A stretch of 64,000 bases of DNA from Cladorrhinum sp. PSN259 (taxonomy: Eukaryota; Ascomycota; Sordariomycetes; Sordariales; Podosporaceae). The stretch is taken from NCBI GenBank assembly GCA_033725935.1, contig MU867060.1, positions 855,316 to 919,315 of the forward strand, given 5' to 3'. Positions 21,751 through 33,623 of the stretch are shown one piece after another (within the stretch, counting starts at the first letter, position 1; the number at the start of each line of letters is the position of its first letter). Both the position numbers and the translations under genes were made by a program. Under the pieces are notes generated by a model. It did not search any database, was not told the DNA's origin, and saw only the letters and a list, made by a program, of their open reading frames with translations.

Positions 21751-24060
21751 TCACTCGGCCACCGCTTCTTCGGCGTGCTCGAAAAACAACCTCCGCCTAG
21801 GGAGATACACCTTCTCAAGAAACACCTCCCAGTACTTGAGTTGTACCTCAGCCCGAGCTTCAAAGCCTTCTATCGCTTCCCACGGCCTCTTGACACCAAC
21901 TATTTGACTGGACTGTTCGTCTGTAGTGGGTTGCAGAGAAGACGTCCCGGCCGCCTTTTCTTGCGCCTCGGTTGCCTCTTGCACATCGTCATCATCATTA
22001 ATTATTTTGGTGTCCTCAATCACCGCTGGCAGCGAAGATTGAAGATCCAGTGATCGCCGCACCACTTGGGTAGCAAACCCGGGTGATGCCAAAGCCGCTG
22101 ACGGGGGTGAGATTCTCTGATTCCTTGGGTCAGTGGATTCGATATCCTCTCTGATTACTCGGCGAGCAGCGCTTATGCCAGAAGGCCTGAAACTGGGGGT
22201 CAAATCCAGCTTTCTAGTTGCTTTGTAGCGAGACTTTGTGATGGGGGAGAAGTCTTCAGCTGTGGAAATCGGGTCCGAAGCCAACTCGGCTCTATGTATT
22301 GGAGCCTCCGCCTCGGGGCCGATGTCAACGGCTGTGGCCTTTCGTGGTGAGGGTCGGGTAGGCAAACTTGATGCTGTATTTCCGGCCGTCGTATGAAGAG
22401 AGGCTTCTCGGCGCACGGCCCGTTCGGGCTGAGGTATGTCCTTGACCACATGTGTTTTCGTCTCCTGGCGTTTCTTCACTATACTGCTGCTCCGCCCGCC
22501 CGTGGCTTGTTCACGAATCTCGCGAATCCTATCGGGGTAATAGCGTAAAATTTCTTTCACTTTTTCGACGGTAAGATGACGTTTCATATACACTGGCACT
22601 TTTACGTTTTTGTTGTACCACTGAATCGTAGTTAGAGGCTGTTCGATGCATTCCTCAACGCAGGAACCGATGTATTCGAAATAGGGCCCCGAAAAGACAC
22701 GGACGTAGTCGTCATAAAGAAATTCGCTGAGGACCATCCGCTTCTGCTGTTCCTCGAGTGAAATTATTGCGCGAAGAAACATGTTAAGACTTCCGCCATA
22801 ATCAGGGTATTCTTCACAAAACATGTTGTGGGGGTCTTGAGAGTAGGTTTTATTAGGAGGCAGCCTATCGGAACTTCTGCTTGACTCTGGTTGTTGAACG
22901 CTTGCCGGAGTTGCCGTAATTATTTTCACTTGATCAGCAAGAGTTGGCAAGCGATGTCCCCTTGGCAAAACTGGTGTAGCTGTGACAGGCGATGTTTCTT
23001 CAGGAGGTTGGGTTTCATAGCTGGAGGATTCATTGGCACGCGTCAAGTCGTGAACAGAGCCAGAAGGCGGCGCTAGCATGTGGTCGGCTGACTTTTCAAC
23101 CCCGAATGCCACAGATGGTCTTCGCGCGCCATGTCCAGGGCTCTGGAGGAGATCGCCGACATTTTTCATCAGACGGCGGCGCTTGGTAGCTCGCTCGGGA
23201 GAAGTGCTCTCTGCTCTGGGTAGAGTTGCAGGTATAATTTGAGCGGAAGGCGGCGTCGGATCAAGGGAGGGTAAGTTCGACAATGGAGCTGCAATTGGAG
23301 CTCCTTGTAATTGGGTCATGCTCGAATTAGGAGGTTCGGCTGCGAATCCAGCGTCTGATGGTTGACTGCTTTCTGGCGGAAACTCAACCAGCAGGGCTGG
23401 CTGTAGTTGTGGTCGATATACAGGTTGATTCTGCACAGGCTCAGGCAGCTGTTCGTTGGACAACTGTTGAGTCGGATCCGAAGATGATGAATCTGTATCC
23501 ATGACCATATCTTGTAGGAGACGTGGATTTTGGAAGTGGTCTGGTGGAGATGATGACCAAGGCATGGAAGGCTCTTCCTCATCTTCGGCGCCCCGGTTCA
23601 TCTCCACTTCATTCATGACCTCTCGCTGTGCGACTGTTTTATATCCAAGGGGAGAAGCAGGTTGTGACGATGGCTCATCGTGGGGTTGTATTTGTGGTGC
23701 AAGGGCCTCTATTGACCTGGAGATCCCCCTGGAATGTCTGGCTTGCGCCTCTTCTAAGACCTTGAGCGGGACGTGGTTTCTACCCCAGACGGAGGCATGC
23801 TCTAAAGCATCTGCTTGGTCTGTGGGGATCGTTACAAGTCGACGAGGAAGCCTCCTGGTAGAACCTCCCAGAAAGCTGGGCGACCATGTTGTAAGCTCAT
23901 CTTTGTTTTCTTGTGGCGATACTGGGACGAATTGGAGTGGGATCATTATGTCTGTGCTGTTGAGGAGGTTTGGTGACCATGTTGTCAATTCGCCAGGGTG
24001 GGTGACAGCGGGACTAGTAGGACGGGAGGATGCAGGAGGATGACGGCGTCGACCTGCCAT
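21751..24060 (-). CDS. Large disordered protein of unknown function, 769 aa
   Basis: Single exon from ATG 24060. Most of it is Pro/Ser/Gln/Glu rich and probably disordered. Near the N terminus a short phrase, LTTWSPNLL, recurs as LTTWSPSFL about 35 residues later; both precede hydrophobic, Pro-rich segments, so this may be a duplicated peptide motif. A compact block of about residues 410-520 looks folded: EEYPDYGGSLNMFLRAI, LYDDYVRVFSGPYFEYI, PLTTIQWYNKNVKVP and YMKRHLT. The C terminus (LKYWEVFLEKVYLPRRR) may be a helix. No catalytic motif, signal peptide or membrane span. I have a vague sense that the folded block recurs in other filamentous fungi, and cannot assign it; a chromatin or telomere role would be guesswork. 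Its first 47 bases overlap the last exon of a probable small gene on the same strand. Convergent with bolA, 310 bases apart. Confidence 0.7.
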   Translation of the reverse strand: MAGRRRHPPASSRPTSPAVTHPGELTTWSPNLLNSTDIMIPLQFVPVSPQENKDELTTWSPSFLGGSTRRLPRRLVTIPTDQADALEHASVWGRNHVPLKVLEEAQARHSRGISRSIEALAPQIQPHDEPSSQPASPLGYKTVAQREVMNEVEMNRGAEDEEEPSMPWSSSPPDHFQNPRLLQDMVMDTDSSSSDPTQQLSNEQLPEPVQNQPVYRPQLQPALLVEFPPESSQPSDAGFAAEPPNSSMTQLQGAPIAAPLSNLPSLDPTPPSAQIIPATLPRAESTSPERATKRRRLMKNVGDLLQSPGHGARRPSVAFGVEKSADHMLAPPSGSVHDLTRANESSSYETQPPEETSPVTATPVLPRGHRLPTLADQVKIITATPASVQQPESSRSSDRLPPNKTYSQDPHNMFCEEYPDYGGSLNMFLRAIISLEEQQKRMVLSEFLYDDYVRVFSGPYFEYIGSCVEECIEQPLTTIQWYNKNVKVPVYMKRHLTVEKVKEILRYYPDRIREIREQATGGRSSSIVKKRQETKTHVVKDIPQPERAVRREASLHTTAGNTASSLPTRPSPRKATAVDIGPEAEAPIHRAELASDPISTAEDFSPITKSRYKATRKLDLTPSFRPSGISAARRVIREDIESTDPRNQRISPPSAALASPGFATQVVRRSLDLQSSLPAVIEDTKIINDDDDVQEATEAQEKAAGTSSLQPTTDEQSSQIVGVKRPWEAIEGFEARAEVQLKYWEVFLEKVYLPRRRLFFEHAEEAVAE

Positions 24061-24543
24061 GTTGCAAACTGCGGATTGCCCGTCTAAAGACCACGAACTC
24101 TTTCTCCCAGTTGTCCAGGGAGTCGGTTGAATGGCAAAGAACTACGCCATTGTGCCATCTAAAATAGCTGCAAACTTTAGAGTAAAGATGACATCCAATC
24201 ACAAGATGGGTAAGGTAACTTACACTGCTCGGTACTCCAGACGTGGAAAGACGCGTCCAGACCAGCTGCCCAGCAGGGCTGTACGCCAAGTCACGTGAAC
24301 CCCCCGCAGTGCATCTTTCCATTCTGTGGGGTCTGGACCGGCCCACCTGGAACGATTGTGGAGAAATACGACGTCTGCCCCAACAGACCACTGTTCAATT
24401 AATCAGTAAGTCATCCCACCGAGGCATCCGCAATCTCCTAACAGTATCACTATATGCCCACCAGGATATGTGTTAAGCGTTTGCGGCAAGCCAGACGAGA
24501 CGACTATATTTTCTGTTGCACTTACCACACCCTGTGACGACAT
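24014..24543 (-). CDS. Probable three-exon small protein, about 109 aa
   Basis: Model: 24543-24526, 24390-24224 and 24158-24014. Both donors are perfect GTAAGT; acceptors are AACAG and TTTTAG; phases agree (0, then 2), giving one continuous frame of 109 residues, or 124 from an upstream ATG at 24588. The product is Trp-rich and protein-like: MSSQGV joins WSVGADVVFLHN, then DPTEWKDALRG, FPRLEYRAV joined to WHNGVVLCHST, then DNWEKEFVVFRRAIRS. No signal peptide or membrane segment. No family recognised. The stop at 24014 lies 47 bases inside the 769-residue ORF in another frame on the same strand, so the two may be separate overlapping genes, or this may be the true 5' end of that gene with a splice I have not found. 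It is divergent from Fab1, about 400 bases away. cDNA would settle the model. Confidence 0.5.
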
Positions 24544-24588
24544 GCCCCTCCAGGCTTCAGGGTCCCTGCTACGCGCCTGACGAGGCAA

Positions 24589-24948
24589 CGATCATCCCCG
24601 AACCCCCCAACTGCTCGTTAACTGAACTCTCTTTGGAAAGCTCTCTATCAAACGATATGCGGTGATCTGTTTTGTTTTCTTTCTGAGCCGCTCCTAAACT
24701 GTCTCAGATGGCGTGAACTCTCAAGAAACGCATTCCCTGAGAGGCAACGCCCAACGTCATCGGCATCCATCCTACGAAAAGACTCCAATCTCGAAGTGCA
24801 GCATTCCGCTTTTATTACAACGGCGGCCCACCTTTTGATACCCGATCACGACCCTTCTTCCCCCTCCCCCCTTATTGGCAGGTTGTCAACAAAGCATGAC
24901 CTTTGACTTTGGTCGGCACGACCGCCGTATCCGACAACATTTAATGTG
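24589..24948. other. Divergent promoter upstream of fab1
   Basis: About 360 bases between the putative small gene and the Fab1 start codon. It contains a pyrimidine-rich stretch (24851-24870) close to the Fab1 ATG, typical of fungal transcription start regions. No ORF supported. Confidence 0.45.
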
Positions 24949-27900
24949 ATGGCCAATCCAAATGGCCCTCGACACCCCGCGCTTATCCCTTCGGTTCCCC
25001 CCTCCCCGGTCGATGCTCGACATCGACGAGACTCTCTTGCATCTGTCTCGGTAGTATCGCATGCTGACAGGGAGCATCTATCTGTTACCCTCGATAAGAT
25101 TCACACCTCGGCGAGTCAGTCCGATGCCCTTACTACCTTCAACGATTTCACTCCCCCACCAGGGAGCCTGCCGACTTCTGAGAACAAAGGCACCGCTGGA
25201 GAGATAGTGCAACAAGGTCTGAGTGGGTTATACAGCAGGATCAAGGAAGCTGTTAGCGCTGTTGGAAAGGGCTCTGCCCAGGAAGTGGATGATGCCGACA
25301 GCCAGGATGGCGCCTCGAGGAGGAGCCCCAATGTGGCCCCGAGCGTTGCCTCGCGGGCATCTGTTTCTCCTACTACCAGGGGTGAAAGTGGCGTTACCAG
25401 CTCAGCGTTCGACTCCAACATATCCTCGGATTTCCCGACATCTGGTCAGGCGACGGCTTCAACAGAATCCCAGTCGAACATCCCCCAATCCTCGAAGGCG
25501 TCCTCGATAACCACCGCTTCTGCTTCGAAGCCGCAATCTCCCAACGTACAGAGCTTGCCCAGAATATCCAAAACTGTTGCACCCACAACAGCCAACGTTG
25601 CCGTTGCTCCAGTCACTGCTAAAGGCTTGATGAATACAGATGCTGCGAGGGGCACAACTATCCGGGAGGAGTTGCCAAGCCGTAACTCAGGTCGTTTGAG
25701 CCTGAGCAGACCGAGTGAGGTAGCGGCAAGTCCCGCTCTCTCTGAAAATGCCAGCTTAGACAGCGTAGCCATCAGTGACAGAATCATTGCCTCAAGTCGC
25801 GCCAGGCGAGATGACGCTCTCAGTATTGACGGTAGTGCCGATACGCCTCTTAGTCCAACTCGGGGATCGGCTGCACTACCAGGCTCATCGGTCTCCTCTC
25901 GCGCACCTCTAGCCGAGCTGACGAGAAGACCTACCGTGCTTGACCGTATCACACTGGGGAAGAGAGGGGGTCATTCGCGATCCTCTTCCATCGAGCCTGG
26001 CAAGGCTGAGGCGAGCCCCATAATCACATCCGCACATAGCTCAGTGTATCATGATTCCTTTACGTATAACGAACGGCCACAGAGGTTGAAATCAGGTGCC
26101 ATGAAAATTCCGGGTACGACCACTAATGAAGGCGCTCCCGAGATGGTCAACGCTAGACTGGAGCGTATGCGCAAGCAGGTTCTGAGCAAAGAGTTCTGGA
26201 TGGCTGATGAGACTTGCAAAGAATGCTTTCTTTGTGGCACACCCTTTTCTGCTTTTCGCCGGAAGCACCATTGTCGGACATGTGGCTGTATCTTTGACTC
26301 AAAATGCACCTCCAACATCTCAGGGGCAAAGTTTGGCGTCCAGGGCTCCTTGAGGGTTTGCAAGACATGTCTCAATGTCATAAATCGACGATACGACAGT
26401 GGTTCAGATGATTCAGCCGACGAATCGTATCTACCTGCCATCTTCCGTACCAATCAACCTAAGCCAGCCAATGTGGTCATCAAGCAAGGCGCTGACGACG
26501 AAGCCAGCATCTCTGAGCGGACCGAACAGGCGGATGACACTCGAACTGCCAGCACGCCGATGATGGCAATTCCAGCAACCCGGAGAGTCGGAGACAGCAA
26601 TCGTCATTCTGCCGTCCTTGAGATTGACATGCCAAACCTTGGGCTGAGCCGACCAGGCTCATCGAGATCGCTCAAGTCATTATCCACCAGTCGTCCACAG
26701 TCTTCGGGACATCGCCGACATCATTCCAAGCACAACTTCTTGACGAGATTCAAGGCATCACCGGAAGAGAGGGCCCCGTTTCGCAAGCCTGCGAGCGCTG
26801 ATCCTGGAAAGAAGTCCAATGTTAATGCCTTCCATGCTGATAATATCATTGACCCTGAGCTGGCCGACTATATGTCTGATGAGTCCAGCGAGGATGAGCA
26901 AATGAGCAGTATTTTTGCGACTCTGAACAGCAATGATCTTCAACCAGCCAGCCTTGACCCTGACAGGTCAAGCTTCGGTGCATACTTGACTGCAGGGCGA
27001 AAGCATCGGTTCCGCCATGGAGAAAAGAGTACTAGTGGCTTGAGCTTTACAAGTCGCGGAGCTGCTGATGACGGTGTTGGCGCTGCCGGAGGCGGTTTAC
27101 AGAGCCTCTCAATCCATGCACGGCCACCTCGACGAAGAAATATGAGCGTCGCAAGCATCAATGTTCACCATCTACGATCACCACGGCCCAAGTCGGCCAT
27201 CCTCAAAGGTCCATCAGCCTCGGGAGATGCTTTTTCGATATTTGAACCTGGTATCGAGGGCACTGGGTTAAAGAGGACCGATTCTGGGCGTGAGGGTAAA
27301 CATCTCGAAGAAGGCCTCCCTCCGGCGAGCCTTCAGCATGTCAAGAAGCTGTTCAGACAATTGTTAGGCGACGCTGAGATACCAAACCCAGCAAGCTGGG
27401 AGCGGGCGCTTATTCCAATTCTCGACAAATGTGCGGATGATGTAGACCCTGACATTCGGAACGGGGACGACATGGATATCCGACACTGGGTGAAGCTGAA
27501 AAGGATACCAGGCGGGAAACCCAGCGACACTGCTTATGTACATGGAGTGGTCTTCACCAAGAACCTTGCTCTCAAAAGCATGCCACGCAAAATACGCAAC
27601 CCGAAAATTGTCATCATCACTTTCCCGCTTGAATATCAGCGCCACCCAGAGCAGCATTTTATGAGCTTGCAGCCCGTCATTGAGCAGGAAAAAGAGTATC
27701 TGAGAATGGTGGTCAATCGGATTCTTAATCTCGAGCCTCATGTGCTGCTGGTGGAAAAGAGTGTCGCAGGAGTGGCGCTCCAGTATCTCTCAGAGGCCAA
27801 CGTAGCGGTCGCGTACAACGTCAAACCATCTGTTATCGAAGCTGTTTCGAGAATTGTCAACATGCCTGTTATTTCCTCTATGGACATGCTGAGCCTCGGA

Positions 27901-30900
27901 GCCCGTGTCGGAACGTGCGACAGCTTTGAGGTCAAGACTTATGTCAACAATGGTATCAAAGGGAGGAAGAAGACTTATATCTTCATATCTGGCTGTCCAA
28001 AAGACCGTGGCTGCACTATTGCACTTCGTGGAGCGTCGACACAGACACTTTCTAGGATGAAACGTATCACAGAGTTTATGGTCTACGTTGTGTACAATTT
28101 GAAGCTCGAGTCTTGCTTGATGCGAGACGAGTTTGTCCAGATTCCAACTGAAGTTGAGCCGTTGGTGCCTTCGGCTTTGACGTCAAGACAACCCACTGAC
28201 GATAGTCTTCTTCTGAAACCCGGCTGTGTGCCAGACCCTAAAAGTCCACGCCCTCAAATTCTTATTACATCCCAGGCTACCGAAAGCGAGCAGTCATTAC
28301 AGGCTAGTGATGGCGCAACCGCCGATACAGAACAGACAACTGCCACCACTGAATCAGTTCCCCCGCCCCAAGCCGATTCCGCGCAAAGGATGATCTCTCT
28401 CCATGAGTCCCATTCACATGTCCAGGTACCCGAGGACGTGCCAATGCCAACTTTTTACAGCGACATGGTGGACAAGTACGAGACCAGACTGTTGTCCTCA
28501 TCTCCTTTTGTTAGGTTCACGCAGCCCTATTTGCTCATGAAGGCAAGAGAGCAAGAGAGACGGCTGGTATACCTGAGGCGTCTCCGAGACCAGGACATTG
28601 TCGAAGATCCGGCTGAGAGCGAAAAGCTCAAGTCACAGCGTTTTCAGTTGATCAAACCCGAGATGGTGCACGAAATCGGTCAAAAGGCCCCCAGGCAAAT
28701 CATGGAGGTTCTTCATGCTGTTCACGATGCCGAATACGATAAGGCTCTGCACAACTACCAGACACAGGCCAGGCAATGGGAGACCTATATCCAAGATAGT
28801 CTCGATCTCTTTGACCCTTATTCGCACCAGAATATTGTGGTTCTCTACTCGGTCACCTGCACTGCAACAAAGATCCCGTGCGTGGAGCCTGGCCTAGTGG
28901 CCATCGAGTTCTACAATGAGCATCCCGACGTCAATGGACAGTTGGATCAAGATTGCACCTTGGGCCAGTACATCGAGGATATATGTGAAGGGGCCGAGGT
29001 GGTGTGTCATTCCAATGGTTGTGATCGGAAAATGTTTGAACATCATCGCACATACGTGCACGACAACGCCCGTGTCACCATAATGCTTGACAAATCGCCA
29101 ACCTGGCCTGAGAATTTTCCAGAAAAGCCACAAGAGAATGATGGAGACAAGGATGGGACGGGGATTTGCATGTGGAACTACTGCAAAGAGTGCAAAAAGG
29201 ATTTCGGCCTTATGCCTATGTCCGTCAGCACATGGAAATACTCCTTTGGTAAATATCTTGAGCTCTCATTCTGGAGTAGATGCACTCGATCGAGCCTACA
29301 GACAGAGTGCCCACACGATCACCAAAAGGATCATATCAGATTCTTCTACTACGTGTATCGCGACATTGCTGTTCGCATACACTATGACCCCATTGATTTG
29401 TATGAGGTCATCGTCCCGCGCCCGAGGCTCACCTGGAAAGTGGACCATGATTTACGACTCAAGAACGACATCTTCACCAATGTACTGGACCGATGGGTTC
29501 GTTTTATGACCTCAGTCAGAGCCAGGCTCAAGAGCATCAGAATCGACAGCGTCCTTCCTGAGAAGGCTGAGGCCTGCACTGCTGAAATTGAACGCCTCAT
29601 CAAGAAGGCACACGATGACCAAGCCGAGCTGACTGGCAGCCTCCAAAAAACGTACATGACTTCCAAGTATTACGAGGTGATCCCTCTCAATACCGTCATT
29701 CGCGGGATGCTTGAGAAGGTGACAGACTGGGATGCAGCTTTTGCCAAGTTCGAGGCGGATTTTCTCTCAGATAAGGATGTTCGCCAACTCACCATCATCC
29801 AATTGAAGAAAATGTTCACAGATAACGAGTCAAAAGAGTCTCTTCCGAGCACCGATGGAACAACCATGGGCTCCGAGTCTGACGACAAGACCACACCTTC
29901 CGCATCTCAGCCGTCTGAATTCGAAGAAAAGTCATCACAGAATTTTGATGGTGATGTCAGCCAAATTCCTGACAGCCAGCCTCAAGAAGACCCTGTGTCC
30001 CCCACATCCAAACCGACCATTGTGCCAAGCGAGGGGGCTATCGACCAAGCTGATCAGATTCTTGAGAACATTGAACCCCTCGACCTCGCCACGCCTACTT
30101 CCCCAACCCTTCTCAAAGCTATGATTGCCTCTCCAGACGGTGGTCTTGGGATATATAAGCCAGATTTTGATCAACAAGAACCTCCCACTGTTCCTGAATC
30201 TACAGCCGCTCGGCCTGTCTCAGCTTCGCAACAAGACACCAAAGTCCCAGTGGCCTCTGAGCCACACATGACATTGACAGAAAAGGTTGAACAGCTTCGA
30301 CGAGAACAGCGAGCGGCATCTACTGATGACAGTGGCGAAGGAAATGCCGATGGAGCACGGGCAGCGGTTGAGCGAGTTGCTAGCCGTAAGGCAGGCATGG
30401 CCGTGTCACCTCCAATGACCCGCGCTCTATCGCAGCCGGTTGGAACGCTTCCAAGGACACAATCGGCCATCGGGAAACTGCTAAAGGAACAGAGGGTTCA
30501 AGATGCTGCTGCTGATGGACAAAGGATGTTGCCGGATGGTCCGGTCAAATCTGATAAGAAATTCAGTGATCGTTTGAGCATCGGTGCATTAAAGAACAGG
30601 AAGGCCGCGCCATCCGGAATTCCACGATATGTTCATGCCAAGAGAGAATCCAAGGTATCAGCTCTTGCTCATCATTTCGAGCAACTGAGCCGGGAGTTTG
30701 AAAAGGAGAGAATGCGGGATCGCAAGCAGCGTGCGGCAAACATGCAACAGAACCGGGCGTTCCTCCCGCGCTCTTCAACCAAAACAACCGTAAAGGTTTA
30801 CAAGGATGTCGACCAGGCTGTTCAAGAACCAGGGCCGGATGAGGAGAACCTGAATGAGAAGGAACAGGCTGAAAAGAAGTCTGTGGAGATTTCTAGGCTT

Positions 30901-32520
30901 ACAGCAAACGTTTCTCTGGACAAGCCCAATGACCTTACAGGGGCAGATATTCGATCAGCCTCTTCACACGAGCTCCTCTCACAGATATCACAGACTGAAC
31001 ACTCCACCACTGATGCGGCAACGGAAGACCATCGAGGAGAGAGCCAGGCTGGGTCTGATGACGAAGGCGAAGGTAGTGATGTCGACAACTCTTCTCTCAA
31101 ACTTGACGAGTACCTACCTGATTCTAAAGAGGATATGGCAACGTCGTTGGAGCCCAGTGAAGAGATGCCAGAAGAGTTGCCTAAGCATCAGAAAAAGAGT
31201 CTAATGGCCATGTTGACCAACTTTTGGGCTGAGCGATCCGCCAGCAACTGGACTCAGTTGGAATATCCTATCAGCGCCACCGACCATATCTTCTTCGACT
31301 CAGATGTTATCGTCAGAGAGGACGAACCCAGCTCGCTCATCGCCTTCGCCTTGAGTTCAGAGGACTATACTGCAAAACTTGGCGAGATTCGTCAACGGTG
31401 GAAGATGTCTAATCAGCGGGAAACTGACGATAGCAGTGACGGCTTGGAGATGAAGAAACCGGCTCAGTCCGCCGCCGCTGCGGCTATTGACAAGGCCGAG
31501 TTGGAAAACAGTCTCCTGCGGTCCACGGGAACACACTTGAAGTACCAATTTACCGAGGGCTCAGCTAAGATGATGTGCAAGATCTTCTTTGCTGAGCAGT
31601 TTGATGCGCTCAGGCGCAAGTGTGGAGCAGCCGATCGATTCGTCGAGTCCCTCTCTCGCTGTCTGAAATGGGACTCCAAAGGCGGCAAGACGAAGTCTGT
31701 CTTTCTCAAGACACTGGATGATCGGTTCGTGCTCAAGTCGCTCTCGCCAATCGAGACGACGTCGTTCCTGAGGTTCGCGCCGGATTATTTTGATTTGATG
31801 GCGCATGCGCTGTTCCATGACTTACCATCGGTTATTGCAAAGATGCTGGGCTTCTTCCAGATCATCATCAAGAACCCGCTGACCAACACAGAGATCAAAC
31901 TCGATTTGTTGGTTATGGAAAATTTGTTTTATGATCGCTCGCCCAGTCGGACTTTTGATTTGAAGGGGTCAATGCGCAACAGACGAATCCAGTCGACTGG
32001 TGAGCAGAATGAGGTCTTGCTGGATGAGAACATGGTGGAGTATATCTACGAGTCGCCGTTGTTTGCGCGGGAGCACTCGAAGCGGCTATTAAGGACCTCG
32101 GTGTTCAATGACACTCTATTTTTGGCAAGGCAAGGCGTCATGGACTACTCTTTGATGGTGGCAGTTGATGAGGTCAAGAAGGAGTTGGTGGTGGGTATCA
32201 TTGATTGTATTAGAACTTATACGTGGGACAAGCAATTGGAGAGTTGGATCAAAAACAGGGGATTTGCTGGTGGTGGGAGGAACAGGCCAACTGTTACAAG
32301 CCCAAGGGAGTACAAGAGCCGGTTTCGAGAGGCTATGGCGAGGTATGTTCGGTGATATGTCCCGAGCTGAAGTATGTGGTGCTAACATGTGGATTCTAGG
32401 TATATCCTGCAAGCGCCAAACTGCTGGCACGTATTTGGGAATCACTTACCTCCGCCGCAGCCGAATACCCCAGCGACTCCCAGGACGAGGTTCGAAGACC
32501 AAAGCGAAGAGAGAGTCTAA
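24949..32520 (+). CDS. fab1: PI3P 5-kinase Fab1/PIKfyve
   Basis: Two exons, 24949-32342 and 32400-32520; 57-nt intron (GTATGT, branch GCTAAC, acceptor CTAG). The second exon replaces the dead end MARYVR with ARYILQAPNCWHVFGNH, the expected kinase C terminus. Product 2504 residues from ATG 24949. It makes PI(3,5)P2 from PI3P on endosome/vacuole membranes and controls vacuole size and acidification. Order: long disordered Ser-rich N terminus; FYVE zinc finger at about 412-480 with the PI3P-binding RKHHCR; CCT/TCP1-like domain about 900-1045 (EKSVAGVALQYL, GCTIALRGAS); Cys-rich CCR-like region about 1400-1500 (CKECKKDFG, WSRCTRSS); long charged linker; PIPK domain about 2200-2480 with LKTLDDRFVLKSL, FDLKGSMRNRR, GVMDYSLMVA and the metal-binding GIIDCIRTYTWDK. 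All core residues look intact. A GTG three bases upstream is in frame but not the start. Confidence 0.96.
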
Positions 32521-33021
32521 GGAAGATGAGTTGTGTAAAAAGAATGAGGGAGGTTTTATCTATTTATCAATCTGCGTTCATAACTGGAACGGAGAGAGGA
32601 ACGTCACCTATTTAGCGATCTGGAAGAGGGCAGTTTCTTTTGTTCTGTTGCTTGGTAGTATGATAAGGACATTTTTTGGCATGGCATGGTAATGGACTGT
32701 CAATTTTTATGCTTTCTGCTGAAGAAAGAGAAACTATCAGTTTACTGTGTTTAACCTTGGTTCGGGTGCTTTTTTATTTGCCTAATGTGGAACCTGTGTC
32801 AAAAGAAGTATCAAGGGACGTATTAGATGAGCGGGCAACCGCCAAAAAGTATCCAAGTTAATAACATTATATATATGTGGTTATGAATTATAATCATATG
32901 AGTTAACAGTGGTGGGCCCTTATATCTTTTCCATTAGACCTATGGTTGGTATTGCTTTATACAACGGAGTTGAGACTTGAATCTGGCAACGGTATCTACC
33001 CAGGTTGAGCTAGCTTCAATC
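32521..33021. other. fab1 3' flank
   Basis: 500 bases of AT-leaning sequence between the Fab1 stop and the 5S gene. Presumed fab1 3' UTR. Nothing else seen. Confidence 0.5.
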
Positions 33022-33140
33022 ACATACGACCATACCCTCATGAAAACTCGGCATCCCGTCCGCTCTGCCCTAGATAAACATGAGAGGGCCAGGTCAGTAC
33101 CCAGGTGGGTGACCACTGGGGAATCCCTGGTGTTGTATGT
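33022..33140 (+). rRNA. 5S ribosomal RNA, dispersed single copy
   Basis: 119 nt, the standard length. Helix I pairs ACATACGAC (33022-33030) with GTTGTATGT (33132-33140). Helix II pairs CCCTCATG (33035-33042) with CATGAGAGGG (33079-33088). The loop segment CATCCCGTCCGCTCTGCC matches the conserved 5S core, and GGTGGGTGACCACTGGG with GAATCCC is the conserved internal Pol III control region and helix IV/V. A run of eight T follows at once (33140-33148), the Pol III terminator. Helix II differs from the form I know in Neurospora, but both sides differ together, so pairing is kept and the gene looks functional. Solitary 5S genes away from the rDNA array are characteristic of Neurospora and many Sordariomycetes. 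Confidence 0.95.
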
Positions 33141-33148
33141 TTTTTTTG
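33139..33148 (+). terminator. Pol III oligo-T terminator of the 5S gene
   Basis: A run of T begins at the last base of the mature 5S RNA. A stretch of four or more T on the non-template strand stops RNA polymerase III. Confidence 0.85.
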
Positions 33149-33623
33149 GTTTGTTTATGGAGTTTTGGAGTTTTGGATTTTTGACTCCATCGTCAACAGA
33201 GTCTTGGCATTTACCCCTGTCGAAAGCCAAACAATACAAACAGATCTGATAACACGATACATCGAAGCGAGCTATATATAAATACCTAAGAACAATTCTT
33301 GAATTTTAGAGGTGTCATTTATTTTTTGCTTTGATCAATCAAAAATCGTAAAGGTAACAGATGTATCAGTTTATCGCAGGGCAGCCGTCCACACACCGTC
33401 CTTCCCCTCTCAGCTACACACGCACATCATACGATTGCAAACACACTTTTTCCTTTTTTCTCTCCATGTTTCGTTACTGGAAGCTATAACGCGATACATG
33501 TATTCCCTTTTTTCCTTTTTTTCCCCTCCATTTCTGCCTTACCTCTTTAGGATCTTGTTTCCCTCGCTTGTAATACGGAACGGAAAACAATATTAAAAGA
33601 ATATATATATAAAAATGACAGGC
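33141..33623. other. Spacer between 5S gene and vWA gene 3' end
   Basis: About 480 bases, AT- and pyrimidine-rich, probably mainly 3' UTR of the vWA gene (minus strand). TATATATATA at 33601-33610 lies just after that gene's stop and may direct 3'-end formation. No gene seen. Confidence 0.5.

Noticed and set aside
24946..24948. GTG as Fab1 start
   Set aside because: The ATG three bases later is the normal eukaryotic start.
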